Assembly: GCA_905479575.1 (NCBI GenBank)
Contig: CAJQNB010000017.1
Location: forward strand, 215,264-279,263
Length of the DNA: 64,000 bases
Direction: 5' to 3'
From: an uncultured Pseudophaeobacter sp.
GTDB taxonomy: Bacteria > Pseudomonadota > Alphaproteobacteria > Rhodobacterales > Rhodobacteraceae
The notes beneath the pieces were generated by a model. It was given only the letters and a program-made list of their open reading frames with translations, was not told the DNA's origin and ran no database searches. Shown here piece after piece: positions 1 through 8,186 of the stretch. Numbering within the stretch: position 1 is the stretch's first letter; each line of letters starts with the position of its first letter. A program made the translations under genes and the position numbers.

Positions 1-316
1 GCTTGACCTCAACCCCATTAAGGATTTCGGTCTCAAGCGAGACGGAGTTGTCGTTGGGGTCGGCGCCGCTGGGCGACGTGGTCACGGCCCAATTCATGTT
101 GGAGCCGTTGATGCCATTCAGATGCGAGCCGCGTGAGGCCACCATATCGCCCGGGCGCGGCCCGGCGGCATAGACCTCTTTAAAAGGTTTGATATCCTTG
201 GCGTGATATCCAGGCGTATCCGCATTGGCGATGTTTTCCGCCACCAGCGCCTGACGCTTACCTGCGTGGCTGGCCATCGAATATGCAATTTTAAAAACGT
301 TCAGTTCGGTGAACAC
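1..316 (-). CDS. flgB: Flagellar basal-body rod protein FlgB (C-terminus beyond window)
   Basis: Proximal rod subunit of the flagellar basal body. About 105 residues are visible, starting VFTELNVFKIAYSMASH from a GTG codon at 316-314, with a GGGAG ribosome-binding site about eight bases upstream. The rod/hook-family signature NIANADTPGY lies near residues 43-52, which is the conserved N-terminal segment of FlgB/FlgC-type proteins. The gene runs off the left edge, so length and downstream genes (flgC and fliE would be expected) cannot be seen. It is divergent from fliI across an 88-base gap. FlgB rather than FlgC is inferred from the N-terminal sequence and from being the first gene of its operon. 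Confidence 0.88.
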   Translation of the reverse strand, partial: MFTELNVFKIAYSMASHAGKRQALVAENIANADTPGYHAKDIKPFKEVYAAGPRPGDMVASRGSHLNGINGSNMNWAVTTSPSGADPNDNSVSLETEILNGVEVK

Positions 317-339
317 CGGGGCTTCTCCCTCGATCAATT

Positions 340-356
340 TCAATCAAGGCTTAACC
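340..356. promoter_or_regulatory. CtrA-like site in the flgB/fliI divergent promoter
   Basis: TCAA, seven bases, then TTAACC. This fits the alphaproteobacterial CtrA consensus TTAA-N7-TTAA(C) with one mismatch in the first half. It lies between the divergent flgB and fliI starts, where a flagellar master regulator would act. CtrA control of motility is known in Caulobacter and in roseobacters; binding here is inference. Confidence 0.35.
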
Positions 357-404
357 CTGATTCCTTTAGAAATTGTTTCAGGAACTAGTTGGAGGCCTCA
401 GGCC

Positions 405-1733
405 ATGATTCCAGAGCTGAAAGCTTTGACCGAACAAATCGCCAGTAAGAAATTGGCAACTTCCATGGGGCGCGTCAGCGGAATTTCCGGGGGAGAAATC
501 GAAATATCCGGCCTGGAACGCGAAGCGCGAATCGGCGATCGCCTGGTGCTTGTGCGGGGGCCGGGTGATGAATTGCACGGCGAAGTCCTGAAGATTAGTG
601 ATAGCAAAATCAGCATGTTACCTGATCGTGCGCCAGATCGCGTCGCAATGAACGATCGTGTGATGCTGCGCCCGGCGCCAGCATTTGCCCCGGGTGATAA
701 CTGGATCGGCCGAGTGATTGATCCCTTTGGCGAACCCCTGGATGGCAGGCCCATGCTGCGCGGAGAACAGGCGCGGGATCTGATGGCGCCGCCTCCAAAA
801 GCGGCAGGACGGCGTCATATGGGGGCGCGTTTGGAGACCGGGCTGTCGGTGTTCAATACGATTCTCCCCATCGTACAGGGCCAGCGTATTGGTCTTTTTT
901 CGGGCTCTGGTGTTGGTAAATCGACTTTGCTCGCAAAAATGGCGCAATTTATGCAGGCCGATGTCGTGGTCATGGCGCTGATTGGTGAACGTGGACGCGA
1001 AGTGAATCACTTTGTCGAAGAGGTTCTGGGGCCAGAAGGCATGAAACGGGCGGTTGTTGTGGCTGCCACCTCTGATCAGTCGGCGCTGGTGCGCCGTCGC
1101 AGTGCCTGGGCTGCTATGACCATCGCTGAACATTTCCGCGATCAGGGTAAAAACGTTCTGTTCATGGCCGACTCGGTGACGCGTTTTGCCGAGGCCCACC
1201 GGGAGATTTCCGCGGCTTCGGGCGAGGCCCCATCGTTGCGCGGCTACCCGCCCTCTGTGACGCCTCTGATCACCGGGCTCTGCGAACGGGCTGGTCCTGG
1301 CGCTGATGGCCAGGGTGACATCACGGCGGTGTTCAGCGTTCTGGTGGCGGGCTCTGACATGGATGAACCCATCGCGGATATCCTGCGTGGTGTTCTGGAC
1401 GGGCATATCGTGCTGAACCGGGAGATCGCCGAGCGCGGACGGTTCCCGGCGGTTGATGTCTCGCGCTCGGTCTCGCGGAGTTTGCCAGCGGCGGCAACAG
1501 AAGAAGAGAACGCTGCCATTCTGGAGGTCCGCAAATTCCTTGGATCTTATGAGCAATCCGAAGTGATGATCCGCGCGGGCCTGTATTCCGAAGGCAATGA
1601 TGCAGTTTTGGATCAGGCGGTGAAGATCTGGCCGGAACTGGATGCCTTCTTTGGCAAAGAAGATCCTAGCGGGATTTCCAACAGCTTTAACCGCCTGCAG
1701 CTGATGCTGCGCCGCGCCACCAGAGGCCGCTAG
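405..1733 (+). CDS. fliI: Flagellum-specific ATPase FliI
   Basis: ATPase of the flagellar type III export apparatus, acting at the cytoplasmic face of the basal body. The protein is 442 residues. Walker A GSGVGKST is at about 167-174 and the Walker B region LFMADSVTRFA at about 252-262, followed by the conserved AHREISAASGEAPS stretch. The ATG at 405 was chosen because GGAGG stands nine bases upstream and because the reading frame further upstream overlaps the flgB promoter. Length matches FliI (about 440). It is first on the plus strand, divergent from flgB, and is followed by a convergent flagellar operon. Confidence 0.96.
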   Translation: MIPELKALTEQIASKKLATSMGRVSGISGGEIEISGLEREARIGDRLVLVRGPGDELHGEVLKISDSKISMLPDRAPDRVAMNDRVMLRPAPAFAPGDNWIGRVIDPFGEPLDGRPMLRGEQARDLMAPPPKAAGRRHMGARLETGLSVFNTILPIVQGQRIGLFSGSGVGKSTLLAKMAQFMQADVVVMALIGERGREVNHFVEEVLGPEGMKRAVVVAATSDQSALVRRRSAWAAMTIAEHFRDQGKNVLFMADSVTRFAEAHREISAASGEAPSLRGYPPSVTPLITGLCERAGPGADGQGDITAVFSVLVAGSDMDEPIADILRGVLDGHIVLNREIAERGRFPAVDVSRSVSRSLPAAATEEENAAILEVRKFLGSYEQSEVMIRAGLYSEGNDAVLDQAVKIWPELDAFFGKEDPSGISNSFNRLQLMLRRATRGR

Positions 1734-1867
1734 GGGCAGGTCCCTAGAGAGGGCTGATGTCGAAGGGCAAGAAGTTGAACAGCTTTTTGCCCTTTATGCG
1801 GGCGCAAAGCCCTGCATTATTGAGCGTCATGTCGGCCAAAACGGGCTGAAAACAGAAAGAAATGGCG

Positions 1868-1910
1868 GAAAAAGAAAAAAGGGCGTGTTCCAGTCTACCT
1901 GGATCGCCCT
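1868..1910 (-). terminator. Rho-independent terminator of the flagellin/flaF/flbT/DUF1217 operon
   Basis: Imperfect hairpin with outer arms AGGGCG/CGCCCT (1880-1885 with 1905-1910) and inner arms CCAG/CTGG. Read on the minus strand it is followed by a T-rich run (TTTTTTCTTTTT). It sits just downstream of the DUF1217 stop codon. Confidence 0.75.
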
Positions 1911-1946
1911 CAATTCAGTTTGACCTATCGGTTTCGGAGGCTTTGC

Positions 1947-2753
1947 TCAGGCTTGCAGCAGCGAAAGCGCCAGGGCTCCAGAGGATGCGGCGCCTGAGTA
2001 AGCGTTTAGTTCGGTCCGTGCCAGATAGGTATTGACCAGTTTTTCCAACTGTTCCGGATCCGAAAACATGGTGAGATCGTCAGACCCAAACCGTTTTTTT
2101 GCAGCGTCCTGCATGATGCCGACCTGTTGGTCGATATCAAGCTGTGCCAGATCACTTGGCAATCCAAGTGCGGTCTGCATCATGGTTTGAAGCTGCGGCT
2201 GACCAATGATGTTGAGCCATTGTCCGGTGATTGACAGTTCTTCGCCTTCGTCATCGAAGGTGACCAGATCCACCAGTTCCCGTTCAGCATAAAGAGCGAT
2301 CTGCATGGAAACGTCCTGCTGCCCAACCGCGTCTTCAAAAGACTGCACCACATTTTTGTCGGCGACTTCCTGCATTTTGTAGGTCAGGCCGGTCACGGGA
2401 GCGAGGCCGGGGCCAAACTTGAATGCATTTGTGAAGTCGATCCAGCGGTCGTCGCCTAGCTTGTTGGCCAAGGCATCATCCGCTTCGCTCCCATCTTCAA
2501 GCACTTTCTGAATCATCGCCTTTGAATTGATCTCACTGGCGAGACCAAATGCATTCAAGGCCACTTCCAGCAGGCGATAGTCAGAAACCAGATCCTCTGC
2601 GGTTTTGACCTTTTTGATGTTTTCCATGAAGTACTCGTTGTCGCGCTCCAGGACCGGGTCCTTGTTGAAGTGCTCAAACTGGCGGTCGTAGGTAGACTGC
2701 AAAAAGGCCCAACCAGTCAATCCGGTCGAAGGGATGGTGGGTGCAAAGCTCAT
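1947..2753 (-). CDS. DUF1217 domain protein of the flagellar cluster
   Basis: Protein of 268 residues beginning MSFAPTIPSTGLTGWAFL. Its ATG overlaps the flbT stop codon in an ATGA arrangement, which is why this start is preferred to a longer frame inside flbT. It matches the DUF1217 family as I know it: a mostly helical protein with asparagine- and aspartate-rich segments that recurs beside flaF/flbT in Rhodobacteraceae flagellar clusters. No signal peptide or membrane segment is evident. The exact role is unknown; position suggests a structural or assembly function in the flagellum. It is the last gene before a terminator. Confidence 0.82.
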   Translation of the reverse strand: MSFAPTIPSTGLTGWAFLQSTYDRQFEHFNKDPVLERDNEYFMENIKKVKTAEDLVSDYRLLEVALNAFGLASEINSKAMIQKVLEDGSEADDALANKLGDDRWIDFTNAFKFGPGLAPVTGLTYKMQEVADKNVVQSFEDAVGQQDVSMQIALYAERELVDLVTFDDEGEELSITGQWLNIIGQPQLQTMMQTALGLPSDLAQLDIDQQVGIMQDAAKKRFGSDDLTMFSDPEQLEKLVNTYLARTELNAYSGAASSGALALSLLQA

Positions 2754-3154
2754 GACGGACGGATCGCCATCAAGCGTTCTTCCCGTGGCAGCAAAGTGCG
2801 CAGGGACTTCAGACACCTGTAATGATTGTCTTCCAACAGGGCTTCTGTTGCTTCGGCCAGGGCCGAGCGGCTATCGGCGTCGACAAAGACCTGGCTCAGC
2901 TCTTCGATCCGACGCAGCATAGGCAGGCGATCTTCTTCGGGGTCACTATCGCCGGTCAGAACCAGCTGCGCTGCATAGCACACGCGGCGGACAGGTGTAT
3001 TGGCGTTTTCGGGATGGATGGCATCCCGTAGACGCAGGATATTGGCATCCGGGGTAACGATAGACAGACGGCTCCGTCGGTCACCATTTTCGATGACAGC
3101 ACCATTTACCAAAACCCGCTCTTTAGGGGCAAGTTTAAGAACAAGTCCACTCAT
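2750..3154 (-). CDS. flbT: Flagellin mRNA repressor FlbT
   Basis: Post-transcriptional regulator of flagellin synthesis. In Caulobacter, FlbT binds the 5' untranslated region of flagellin mRNA and shortens its life until the hook is complete. The 134-residue protein begins MSGLVLKLAPKERVLVNGAV and contains the family block RRVCYAAQLVLTG near residues 55-67. Length fits FlbT (about 130-140). It lies two bases after flaF and overlaps the next gene by four bases, so the three are translationally linked. A candidate mRNA target hairpin stands upstream of flagellin (4469-4486). Confidence 0.93.
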   Translation of the reverse strand: MSGLVLKLAPKERVLVNGAVIENGDRRSRLSIVTPDANILRLRDAIHPENANTPVRRVCYAAQLVLTGDSDPEEDRLPMLRRIEELSQVFVDADSRSALAEATEALLEDNHYRCLKSLRTLLPREERLMAIRPS

Positions 3155-3156
3155 AT

Positions 3157-3543
3157 TTAGGTTGCTCCGCTACGGAGGCCGCGCAGGACGGCCATGTTGA
3201 CTTCAATCAGCGCTCTCACATTCGCTTTACGCGATAGGACCTTGCTGGTGTGTTGGCGGGTGAACTCGGCTAGGTAAAACAGATTCTCTTTAACATCTTG
3301 CGGCAATTGGTTCTCTTTTGCAGCAAGATCAACTGCGAAGATGGTCCACATCTTGCGATTTTTATGCAGTGCCTCGGCTAATACAGCAAAGCCTTCGGCG
3401 CCCTTCTTCGTACTAGCGGTCTTGTGGGCGGCAAGTAGGTTTTGGGTCGCACGAGCAACGATATCATACTCATAGTCTGTGGTTGTCTTGGTCGAGGCAT
3501 TCGCCGCGGTATAGGCACTCTTCGCTTTCAGAAGTGCGTTCAC
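3157..3543 (-). CDS. flaF: Flagellar biosynthesis regulator FlaF
   Basis: Partner of FlbT in flagellin control; in Caulobacter FlaF is needed for flagellin translation and secretion and probably acts as a flagellin chaperone. The 128-residue helical protein begins MNALLKAKSAYTAANAST. It carries the family core around FAVLAEALHKNRKMWTIFAV (about residues 52-71), which contains the conserved NRKMWT. It lies between flagellin and flbT on the same strand, the usual order. Its transcript is separated from flagellin by a strong hairpin (3587-3615), so readthrough may set its level. Confidence 0.93.
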   Translation of the reverse strand: MNALLKAKSAYTAANASTKTTTDYEYDIVARATQNLLAAHKTASTKKGAEGFAVLAEALHKNRKMWTIFAVDLAAKENQLPQDVKENLFYLAEFTRQHTSKVLSRKANVRALIEVNMAVLRGLRSGAT

Positions 3544-3586
3544 GTGTTTTCCTAACGTATTATTTCTTCAGATTCTCTGAGAAGGG

Positions 3587-3615
3587 ACCCAGGGCGTGAA
3601 AGACACGCCCTGGGT
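3587..3615 (-). terminator. Strong hairpin between flagellin and flaF
   Basis: Perfect 12-bp stem ACCCAGGGCGTG/CACGCCCTGGGT with a five-base loop, directly after the flagellin stop codon. There is no clean U-tract on the minus strand, only CCCTTCTC. It could be a partial terminator or a 3' stabiliser of the abundant flagellin mRNA. Confidence 0.6.
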
Positions 3616-3623
3616 TAGGTCTT

Positions 3624-4448
3624 TTAACGGAACAGCTGCTGCAGAGTTTCCGGAGCCGAGTTGGCAATGGACAGCGCCTGAACACCAAGCTGCTGCTGTG
3701 TCTGCAGAGCTTTCAGTCGGGCGGATGCTTCTTCCATGTTGGTGTCGACAAGCGAACCAATGCCGGACTTCATGGCGTCGGTCACTTTGGTGACAAACTC
3801 GTTCTGACGCTCGATACGTGCAGCCGAGGCACCCAGAGCCGCAGCGCCATCAACGGCAGCCTGGATCAGGGCTTCGATGTCGTCAATCGAGGCTTCAGCA
3901 GTTGTTGAATCAGTCATGTCAACGGTGGTCAGGTCGAGGCCGGCTTCAAAATCAACCGACGCAACGGTGATGTTGGAGGCGGTCACAGCACCAGCTGCAT
4001 CACGGTCCAGCGAAGACAGAACAGTGATGTCGCCACCGGCGGTGTTCAGCAGGTTAGCGCCGTTGAACTGAGACGCACCAATTACCGAAGTAATCTGGTT
4101 TTTCAGCTCATTTACGTCAGCTTCGAGTTTGCTGTTATCAACGTTTTCACCAGTTGCCGCAACAACTTTTTCCTTCATCTCTTTCAGAAGATCGGTGATC
4201 TGCTCAGCGCCCGCAGTTGCAACAGCAACAGTGGATTCACCCAGCGACAGCGAGTCGGATACCGCTTCAAAACCCGCAACGTCCGATTCCATAACTTTGG
4301 AAATCGCCCAGATGGCAGAGTTGTCTTTGGCAGCGCCGATTTCTTTACCAGTAGAGATCTGGTTCTGGGTGTCTGTCAGGTCGCTGTTGATGGAGGACAA
4401 CGTCTGCAGAGCAACCATTGCGCCATTGTTTGTCAGAATGCTGGTCAT
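3624..4448 (-). CDS. Flagellin
   Basis: Filament subunit of 274 residues. The N-terminus MTSILTNNGAMVALQTL with SINSDLTDTQNQISTGKEI forms the conserved D0/D1 helix. The C-terminus holds the matching helix ending in APETLQQLFR, with KALQTQQQLGVQALSIAN before it. The central part is short, so D2/D3 outer domains are minimal, as in many alphaproteobacterial flagellins. A ribosome-binding site AAAGGA precedes the ATG, and a small hairpin (4469-4486) lies in the 5' leader. It is called fliC or flaA in related genomes. Confidence 0.95.
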   Translation of the reverse strand: MTSILTNNGAMVALQTLSSINSDLTDTQNQISTGKEIGAAKDNSAIWAISKVMESDVAGFEAVSDSLSLGESTVAVATAGAEQITDLLKEMKEKVVAATGENVDNSKLEADVNELKNQITSVIGASQFNGANLLNTAGGDITVLSSLDRDAAGAVTASNITVASVDFEAGLDLTTVDMTDSTTAEASIDDIEALIQAAVDGAAALGASAARIERQNEFVTKVTDAMKSGIGSLVDTNMEEASARLKALQTQQQLGVQALSIANSAPETLQQLFR

Positions 4449-4468
4449 AGCTTTATTCCTTTAGCGAG

Positions 4469-4486
4469 TGAGACACTTTGGTCTCA
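4469..4486 (-). promoter_or_regulatory. Hairpin in the flagellin 5' untranslated region
   Basis: Perfect 6-bp stem TGAGAC/GTCTCA around a six-base loop, located 21-38 bases upstream of the flagellin ATG and just before the ribosome-binding site. FlbT, encoded downstream in the same cluster, is known in Caulobacter to bind this kind of leader, so this is a candidate target. Confidence 0.4.
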
Positions 4487-4675
4487 GTAGTTTTCCCTGC
4501 CCCGAAGGGCGTTTTGGCGTCTTTCTGACAATGCGTTCAGCCTGTCGGCTTTCGCGCCACCTCAGTCGTGAGATGCAAGGAGACATTGCCGCGAAAGGTG
4601 CTAAGGGAGTGCTAATGCCGAAATCTACAATCCGTAGAATTTTACTAAACCCTGGCGCGACTTAGCTCGCCTGGC

Positions 4676-5056
4676 TTAGCTGCGTTTCTCCAGACGTTGA
4701 CCCGTTATGGTGCCATAGCTTTCCTTGCGCCCGGCGCGGTCATATACATCAAGTCCCTTTTTGACCCGGCGCAGCTCAGCCATACGTGTAGCGACACTGC
4801 GGATGCCTTCCATGGCACTGTTGAGCAGTTCCTGGTTTCGTGACACCTTTGTCTGCACCTGCGCGAGGTCCGCGCGTTCGAGTGTGCCGATCTCATTGAG
4901 CTGCGCGATGATTGTTTCTTTGCGGGTCAACAGTTCCTGGATCTGGTTCAGTTCACCGCGCACCAGGGCGCTGCGTTCCTGGTCCAGAATTTCGTCCAGC
5001 TCATCAATAAGGCTTTGAGGAGTCTGGTGGGTCAGTTGTGCGTTTAGATCAGTCAT
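4676..5056 (-). CDS. FlgN-family flagellar export chaperone
   Basis: Small helical protein of 126 residues starting MTDLNAQLTHQTPQSLIDEL. It has heptad-like runs (ELDEILDQERSALVRGELN, then ELLTRKETIIAQLNEI) that fit the FlgN chaperone fold, which guards hook-associated proteins FlgK and FlgL before export. FlgN sequences are poorly conserved, so the call rests on size, predicted helices and position among flagellar genes. Its start overlaps the end of the rod-binding protein gene by eight bases, so the two are probably translated together. The C-terminus is basic (GQRLEKRS). Confidence 0.72.
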   Translation of the reverse strand: MTDLNAQLTHQTPQSLIDELDEILDQERSALVRGELNQIQELLTRKETIIAQLNEIGTLERADLAQVQTKVSRNQELLNSAMEGIRSVATRMAELRRVKKGLDVYDRAGRKESYGTITGQRLEKRS

Positions 5057-5345
5057 TCGAGGAATCCTTCATTGCGTGATACAGCGATTCGGCGAGGCCA
5101 ATGCCGCCGGCTTCGGTAATTTGTTCGGCCTGGGCGCGGATCAGAAAACTGCTGAACTGATCTTCGCCCTCGCCGCCACCGCCAAGTCCTTCGCGGCTTT
5201 TTCCAAGCCCGGCAGATTTCAGCATTTCTGTAAGAAAAGAAGCTTCTAGCTGTTTTGCAGCATCGCGAATCGCAGCATCCTGTGATGCCGCCTGAAGCTT
5301 AGGCGGCGGTGGGGGCGCCGGATGAACTGTTGTTAGATTGGGCAT
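5049..5345 (-). CDS. FlgJ-like rod-binding protein (no muramidase domain)
   Basis: Protein of 98 residues. After a proline-rich leader (PAPPPPPK, about residues 9-16) it has the rod-binding domain core AAKQLEASFLTEMLKSAGLG and a C-terminal helix ITEAGGIGLAESLYHAMK. It corresponds to the N-terminal half of FlgJ, which caps the growing rod in the periplasm. The peptidoglycan hydrolase half of enterobacterial FlgJ is absent, which is usual in alphaproteobacteria, where a separate enzyme does that job. First gene of a minus-strand pair with the FlgN-like gene, divergent from fliK. Confidence 0.8.
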   Translation of the reverse strand: MPNLTTVHPAPPPPPKLQAASQDAAIRDAAKQLEASFLTEMLKSAGLGKSREGLGGGGEGEDQFSSFLIRAQAEQITEAGGIGLAESLYHAMKDSSND

Positions 5346-5410
5346 TCTGCACCTCGTCTCTAGGTTTAATTCAGATTTGCTTGATTTTTTAGAGACTGCC
5401 CCAAGAGCGG

Positions 5411-5426
5411 TTAAAATTACCGTAAC
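5411..5426. promoter_or_regulatory. CtrA-like site in the rod-binding/fliK divergent promoter
   Basis: TTAA, seven bases, then GTAAC. This is one mismatch from the CtrA consensus TTAA-N7-TTAAC. It stands in the 130-base gap between divergent flagellar genes, 50 bases upstream of the fliK start. Confidence 0.4.
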
Positions 5427-5475
5427 TCCTTTGGCCTAAAGCTGGGGATCTCGAGATAGAACGTCTGGAATCCTA

Positions 5476-7338
5476 ATGCTTACAAATCTACTCTTTGGTC
5501 AGGTGCGCTCAGGCGCTGCAGACCCAGTTGGCGCCAAGGCGGCAGAAGGCCCGCAGCGGCAGCAAGCAAATCGCAGCTTTTCCGACCACCTGGACGATCG
5601 TGCCAGACAGCAAGAGACGAGATCGGCGGCGGAAAGAGATCGCTCGGTTCGGGCGGAGAAGGCAGAAGAGCAGCGGGAAGCAAAAGAGCGATCCAAAGCA
5701 GTTGACCAGAACGGCTCCAATGCCGGTAAATCAACTGCAGCTGAGAGCGCGGATGCACCTGACCCCAAAGACGGGGTGAAAACCGCCGAAACCGCTGTAG
5801 ATTCGGACGCGATCGAAGGCAATATTCCCCAGCAAACTGAAGAATTTACCGAAGGCGCTGCTGCAGAGGGCTCTGAGGCTGATGCAACAGACGGTGACAC
5901 TGAAGCTGAGACTGCAATGGTGGCTGGTGAAACAGAGAGCGCGGCGCAGGGGGCAGAGGTGCCGCCTTTGGGCCTGCGCCAAGACGCTGACCTGAAACCA
6001 ACCACTGCAAGCGCCTCAGCAGATCCTGAGACGGCTGGAAAGACCGGCAAGACTGCACCTGTTGCCAATGCGCCTGTTACCAATGCAGCGGCCGCTATCG
6101 CGGGTGGTGAAGGCGATGATGTCACCGCGCAGGTGACACTGGCAGAGGCCGCTCCCGAATCGATGACTGAGGCTGTTGAGGGCGAGGCGGTAAATGTTAG
6201 CCGCACGTCTGCTCAGCCAGCCGCCGCCGGCCTGGCTGCTGCGACGACAGCACAGACATCGACTGCCGCACAGAAAAGCTCCACCCAGGCGGTAGCGGCA
6301 CAGACCCAAAGCCCAGCCGATGCTGTGGACGCGGGTCAGGCTGCAAAACCGGACCAGGCGCAGAGTGATACGCCAGAGGTCGCATCCACAGTACTGGCCG
6401 GTGCCCGGTCTCAGGATGGCGCTCTTCGTCCAGGCGATTCGCGTACCACCACAGGCAAATCGACACCTATGCCACAAACCGCCGGGGCGAAGGAGGCCAA
6501 GGCCGCGCAGGTGGATGAGCCCGCCGCAGAGACCAAAGCCGAGACTTCGCAGCGGGAAACAACTGGAAAATCCGCGAGCTCCGGTGAGGTTCTGGCAGCC
6601 GTTGCGGGGCAAACCCGCACCGCAGCTCCCACTGAACCGGGCCGCCGCGCAGAAGGCCGCGCACGCGAATCACGTGAAGCGCAGGCCGTGGTTTCTGGAA
6701 ATGCGAGTGCCACTCCAGCCACCAAACCGACAGCCGCAGCTGTGCAGATCAGCGCTGTTCAACAGGCCTTTACGGCCCAGATGCTTGCCGGGGATGCCGC
6801 AGCTAAGGGCGGGCAGAGTGCTGATTCGCCACTGCTGAGCTTTGAAACCCCGTCGAATTTGCCGGGCCTGTCACAGCTGCTGACCGAAGCCGTTTTTCAG
6901 CCCGGAACTGTGCATCGACCTGAAACCCCACGCCTGGTTGCGGCGCAGCTGGCCCAGGCTTTTGTTGCCAAGGGGGAGCGCAACGTTGATGTGGCGCTGA
7001 ACCCAGAGGAACTGGGTCGGGTCAAGATGCGGGTCTCCACCAGCGAAACTGGCATTACCGTGGTCATCCAGACCGAGCGTGCTGAAACTGGCGACCTGAT
7101 GCGCCGCCATATCAACGAGCTGGCGGATGAGTTCCGAAAAATGGGTTTTGAAACGGTTTCCTTCGAATTCAACGGTGGTGGCGCCTCGGGCGGTCACACC
7201 AGTAGCGAAGGCGATAGCAAATCCGGGCCGGGCGGATCCGGTACAACTGAAATGGACGACCTGTCTGCAACTGAGCTTGCAGAAAAACAGGTACAACATC
7301 TCCGGCTGGGAAATGCCGGCGTGGACATGAGGGTCTAA
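5476..7338 (+). CDS. fliK: Flagellar hook-length control protein FliK
   Basis: Molecular ruler for hook length and switch of export specificity. The 620-residue protein has a long low-complexity region rich in Ala, Glu, Thr and Gln (about residues 20-440), as expected for the secreted ruler part. The conserved C-terminal hook-length domain is at about 490-580: NVDVALNPEELGRVKMRVS, then TGDLMRRHINELADEFRKMG. The C-terminus ends in AELAEKQVQHLRLGNAGVDM. It stands three bases before flgD. The alanine-rich part resembles nothing specific and is poorly alignable, so the identification rests on the C-terminal domain and on position. Confidence 0.88.
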   Translation: MLTNLLFGQVRSGAADPVGAKAAEGPQRQQANRSFSDHLDDRARQQETRSAAERDRSVRAEKAEEQREAKERSKAVDQNGSNAGKSTAAESADAPDPKDGVKTAETAVDSDAIEGNIPQQTEEFTEGAAAEGSEADATDGDTEAETAMVAGETESAAQGAEVPPLGLRQDADLKPTTASASADPETAGKTGKTAPVANAPVTNAAAAIAGGEGDDVTAQVTLAEAAPESMTEAVEGEAVNVSRTSAQPAAAGLAAATTAQTSTAAQKSSTQAVAAQTQSPADAVDAGQAAKPDQAQSDTPEVASTVLAGARSQDGALRPGDSRTTTGKSTPMPQTAGAKEAKAAQVDEPAAETKAETSQRETTGKSASSGEVLAAVAGQTRTAAPTEPGRRAEGRARESREAQAVVSGNASATPATKPTAAAVQISAVQQAFTAQMLAGDAAAKGGQSADSPLLSFETPSNLPGLSQLLTEAVFQPGTVHRPETPRLVAAQLAQAFVAKGERNVDVALNPEELGRVKMRVSTSETGITVVIQTERAETGDLMRRHINELADEFRKMGFETVSFEFNGGGASGGHTSSEGDSKSGPGGSGTTEMDDLSATELAEKQVQHLRLGNAGVDMRV

Positions 7339-7341
7339 CTG

Positions 7342-8037
7342 ATGACAACCGAAGTTTCCGGCAACAACTATAACACCGCAACAACAAACAGTTCCGCCGC
7401 TGGTAGCGGTACCAACCTGACATCTGATTTTGACACCTTTATCAAGCTGTTGACGGCGCAGGCCAAATATCAGGATCCGACAGAGCCGATGGACAACACG
7501 GAATACGCCTCACAGCTTGCGGAATTCTCGATGGTTGAGCAGCAGGTTCTGACGAATGACAACCTTGGCTCGGCGCTGGAGCAGTTGGGACTGGGCAATA
7601 TGGCGGCGCTGACCGGCTGGGTGGGCATGCAAGTGCGCGCAGCCACGGCGGCGAGTTTTGATGGCGTCAACTCGGTCAATGTGTCGCCCAACCCCGCAGC
7701 TGCGGCGGATGAGGTCACGCTGGTGGTGCGAAATGCCGATGGTGACGAGGTCAACCGCATTGAGCTGCCGGTGAGCGCGGAGCCCTATGATTGGGATGGA
7801 ACCGATTTCAGCGGTGATATGGCCCCGGCCGGGGACTATACCTTTATCGTTGAGAGCTCGGTGGATGGTGAGGTTGTCCTGTCAGAGATGGCGGAAGTTT
7901 ACACCACCGTTCAGGAAACCCAACTGGCAGGCAGTGATGTGGTCTTGATCAACGAGACCGGGTTTGCGATTCTGGCAACCTCTGTGACCGCGTTGCGGGA
8001 TCCAAGCGCAGAAACACCTGCGCCAGAAGAGGCTTGA
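7342..8037 (+). CDS. flgD: Flagellar hook assembly (capping) protein FlgD
   Basis: Hook scaffold protein that caps the growing hook while FlgE subunits are added. The 231-residue protein has the N-terminal FlgD block: DFDTFIKLLTAQAKYQDPTE followed by PMDNTEYASQLAEFSMVEQQ (about residues 30-70). The Ig-like/FlgD tudor region follows (VSPNPAAAADEVTLVV, then APAGDYTFIVE). It starts three bases after the fliK stop codon, so the two form a transcription unit. A GGTGCCC/GGGCACC stem at 8066-8091, without a T-tract, follows the gene. Confidence 0.95.
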   Translation: MTTEVSGNNYNTATTNSSAAGSGTNLTSDFDTFIKLLTAQAKYQDPTEPMDNTEYASQLAEFSMVEQQVLTNDNLGSALEQLGLGNMAALTGWVGMQVRAATAASFDGVNSVNVSPNPAAAADEVTLVVRNADGDEVNRIELPVSAEPYDWDGTDFSGDMAPAGDYTFIVESSVDGEVVLSEMAEVYTTVQETQLAGSDVVLINETGFAILATSVTALRDPSAETPAPEEA

Positions 8038-8186
8038 TTCAGCGGGCGTCGCGAGGTCTAGAGAGGGTGCCCTGCGGTTAAACGGGGCACCGACCGGAGT
8101 ATGATGCCCTGCAAGGCCTGGATATAGATTTTGACCAGCGGTTTTTTCGATCGCTCACGGCGCAGGGGCTAGATGTCTCTGCGCCC

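Noticed and set aside
618..1556. Long minus-strand frame (312 codons) across fliI
   Set aside because: It lies wholly within the well-supported fliI gene on the other strand and shows no family features; a shadow of GC-rich codon usage.
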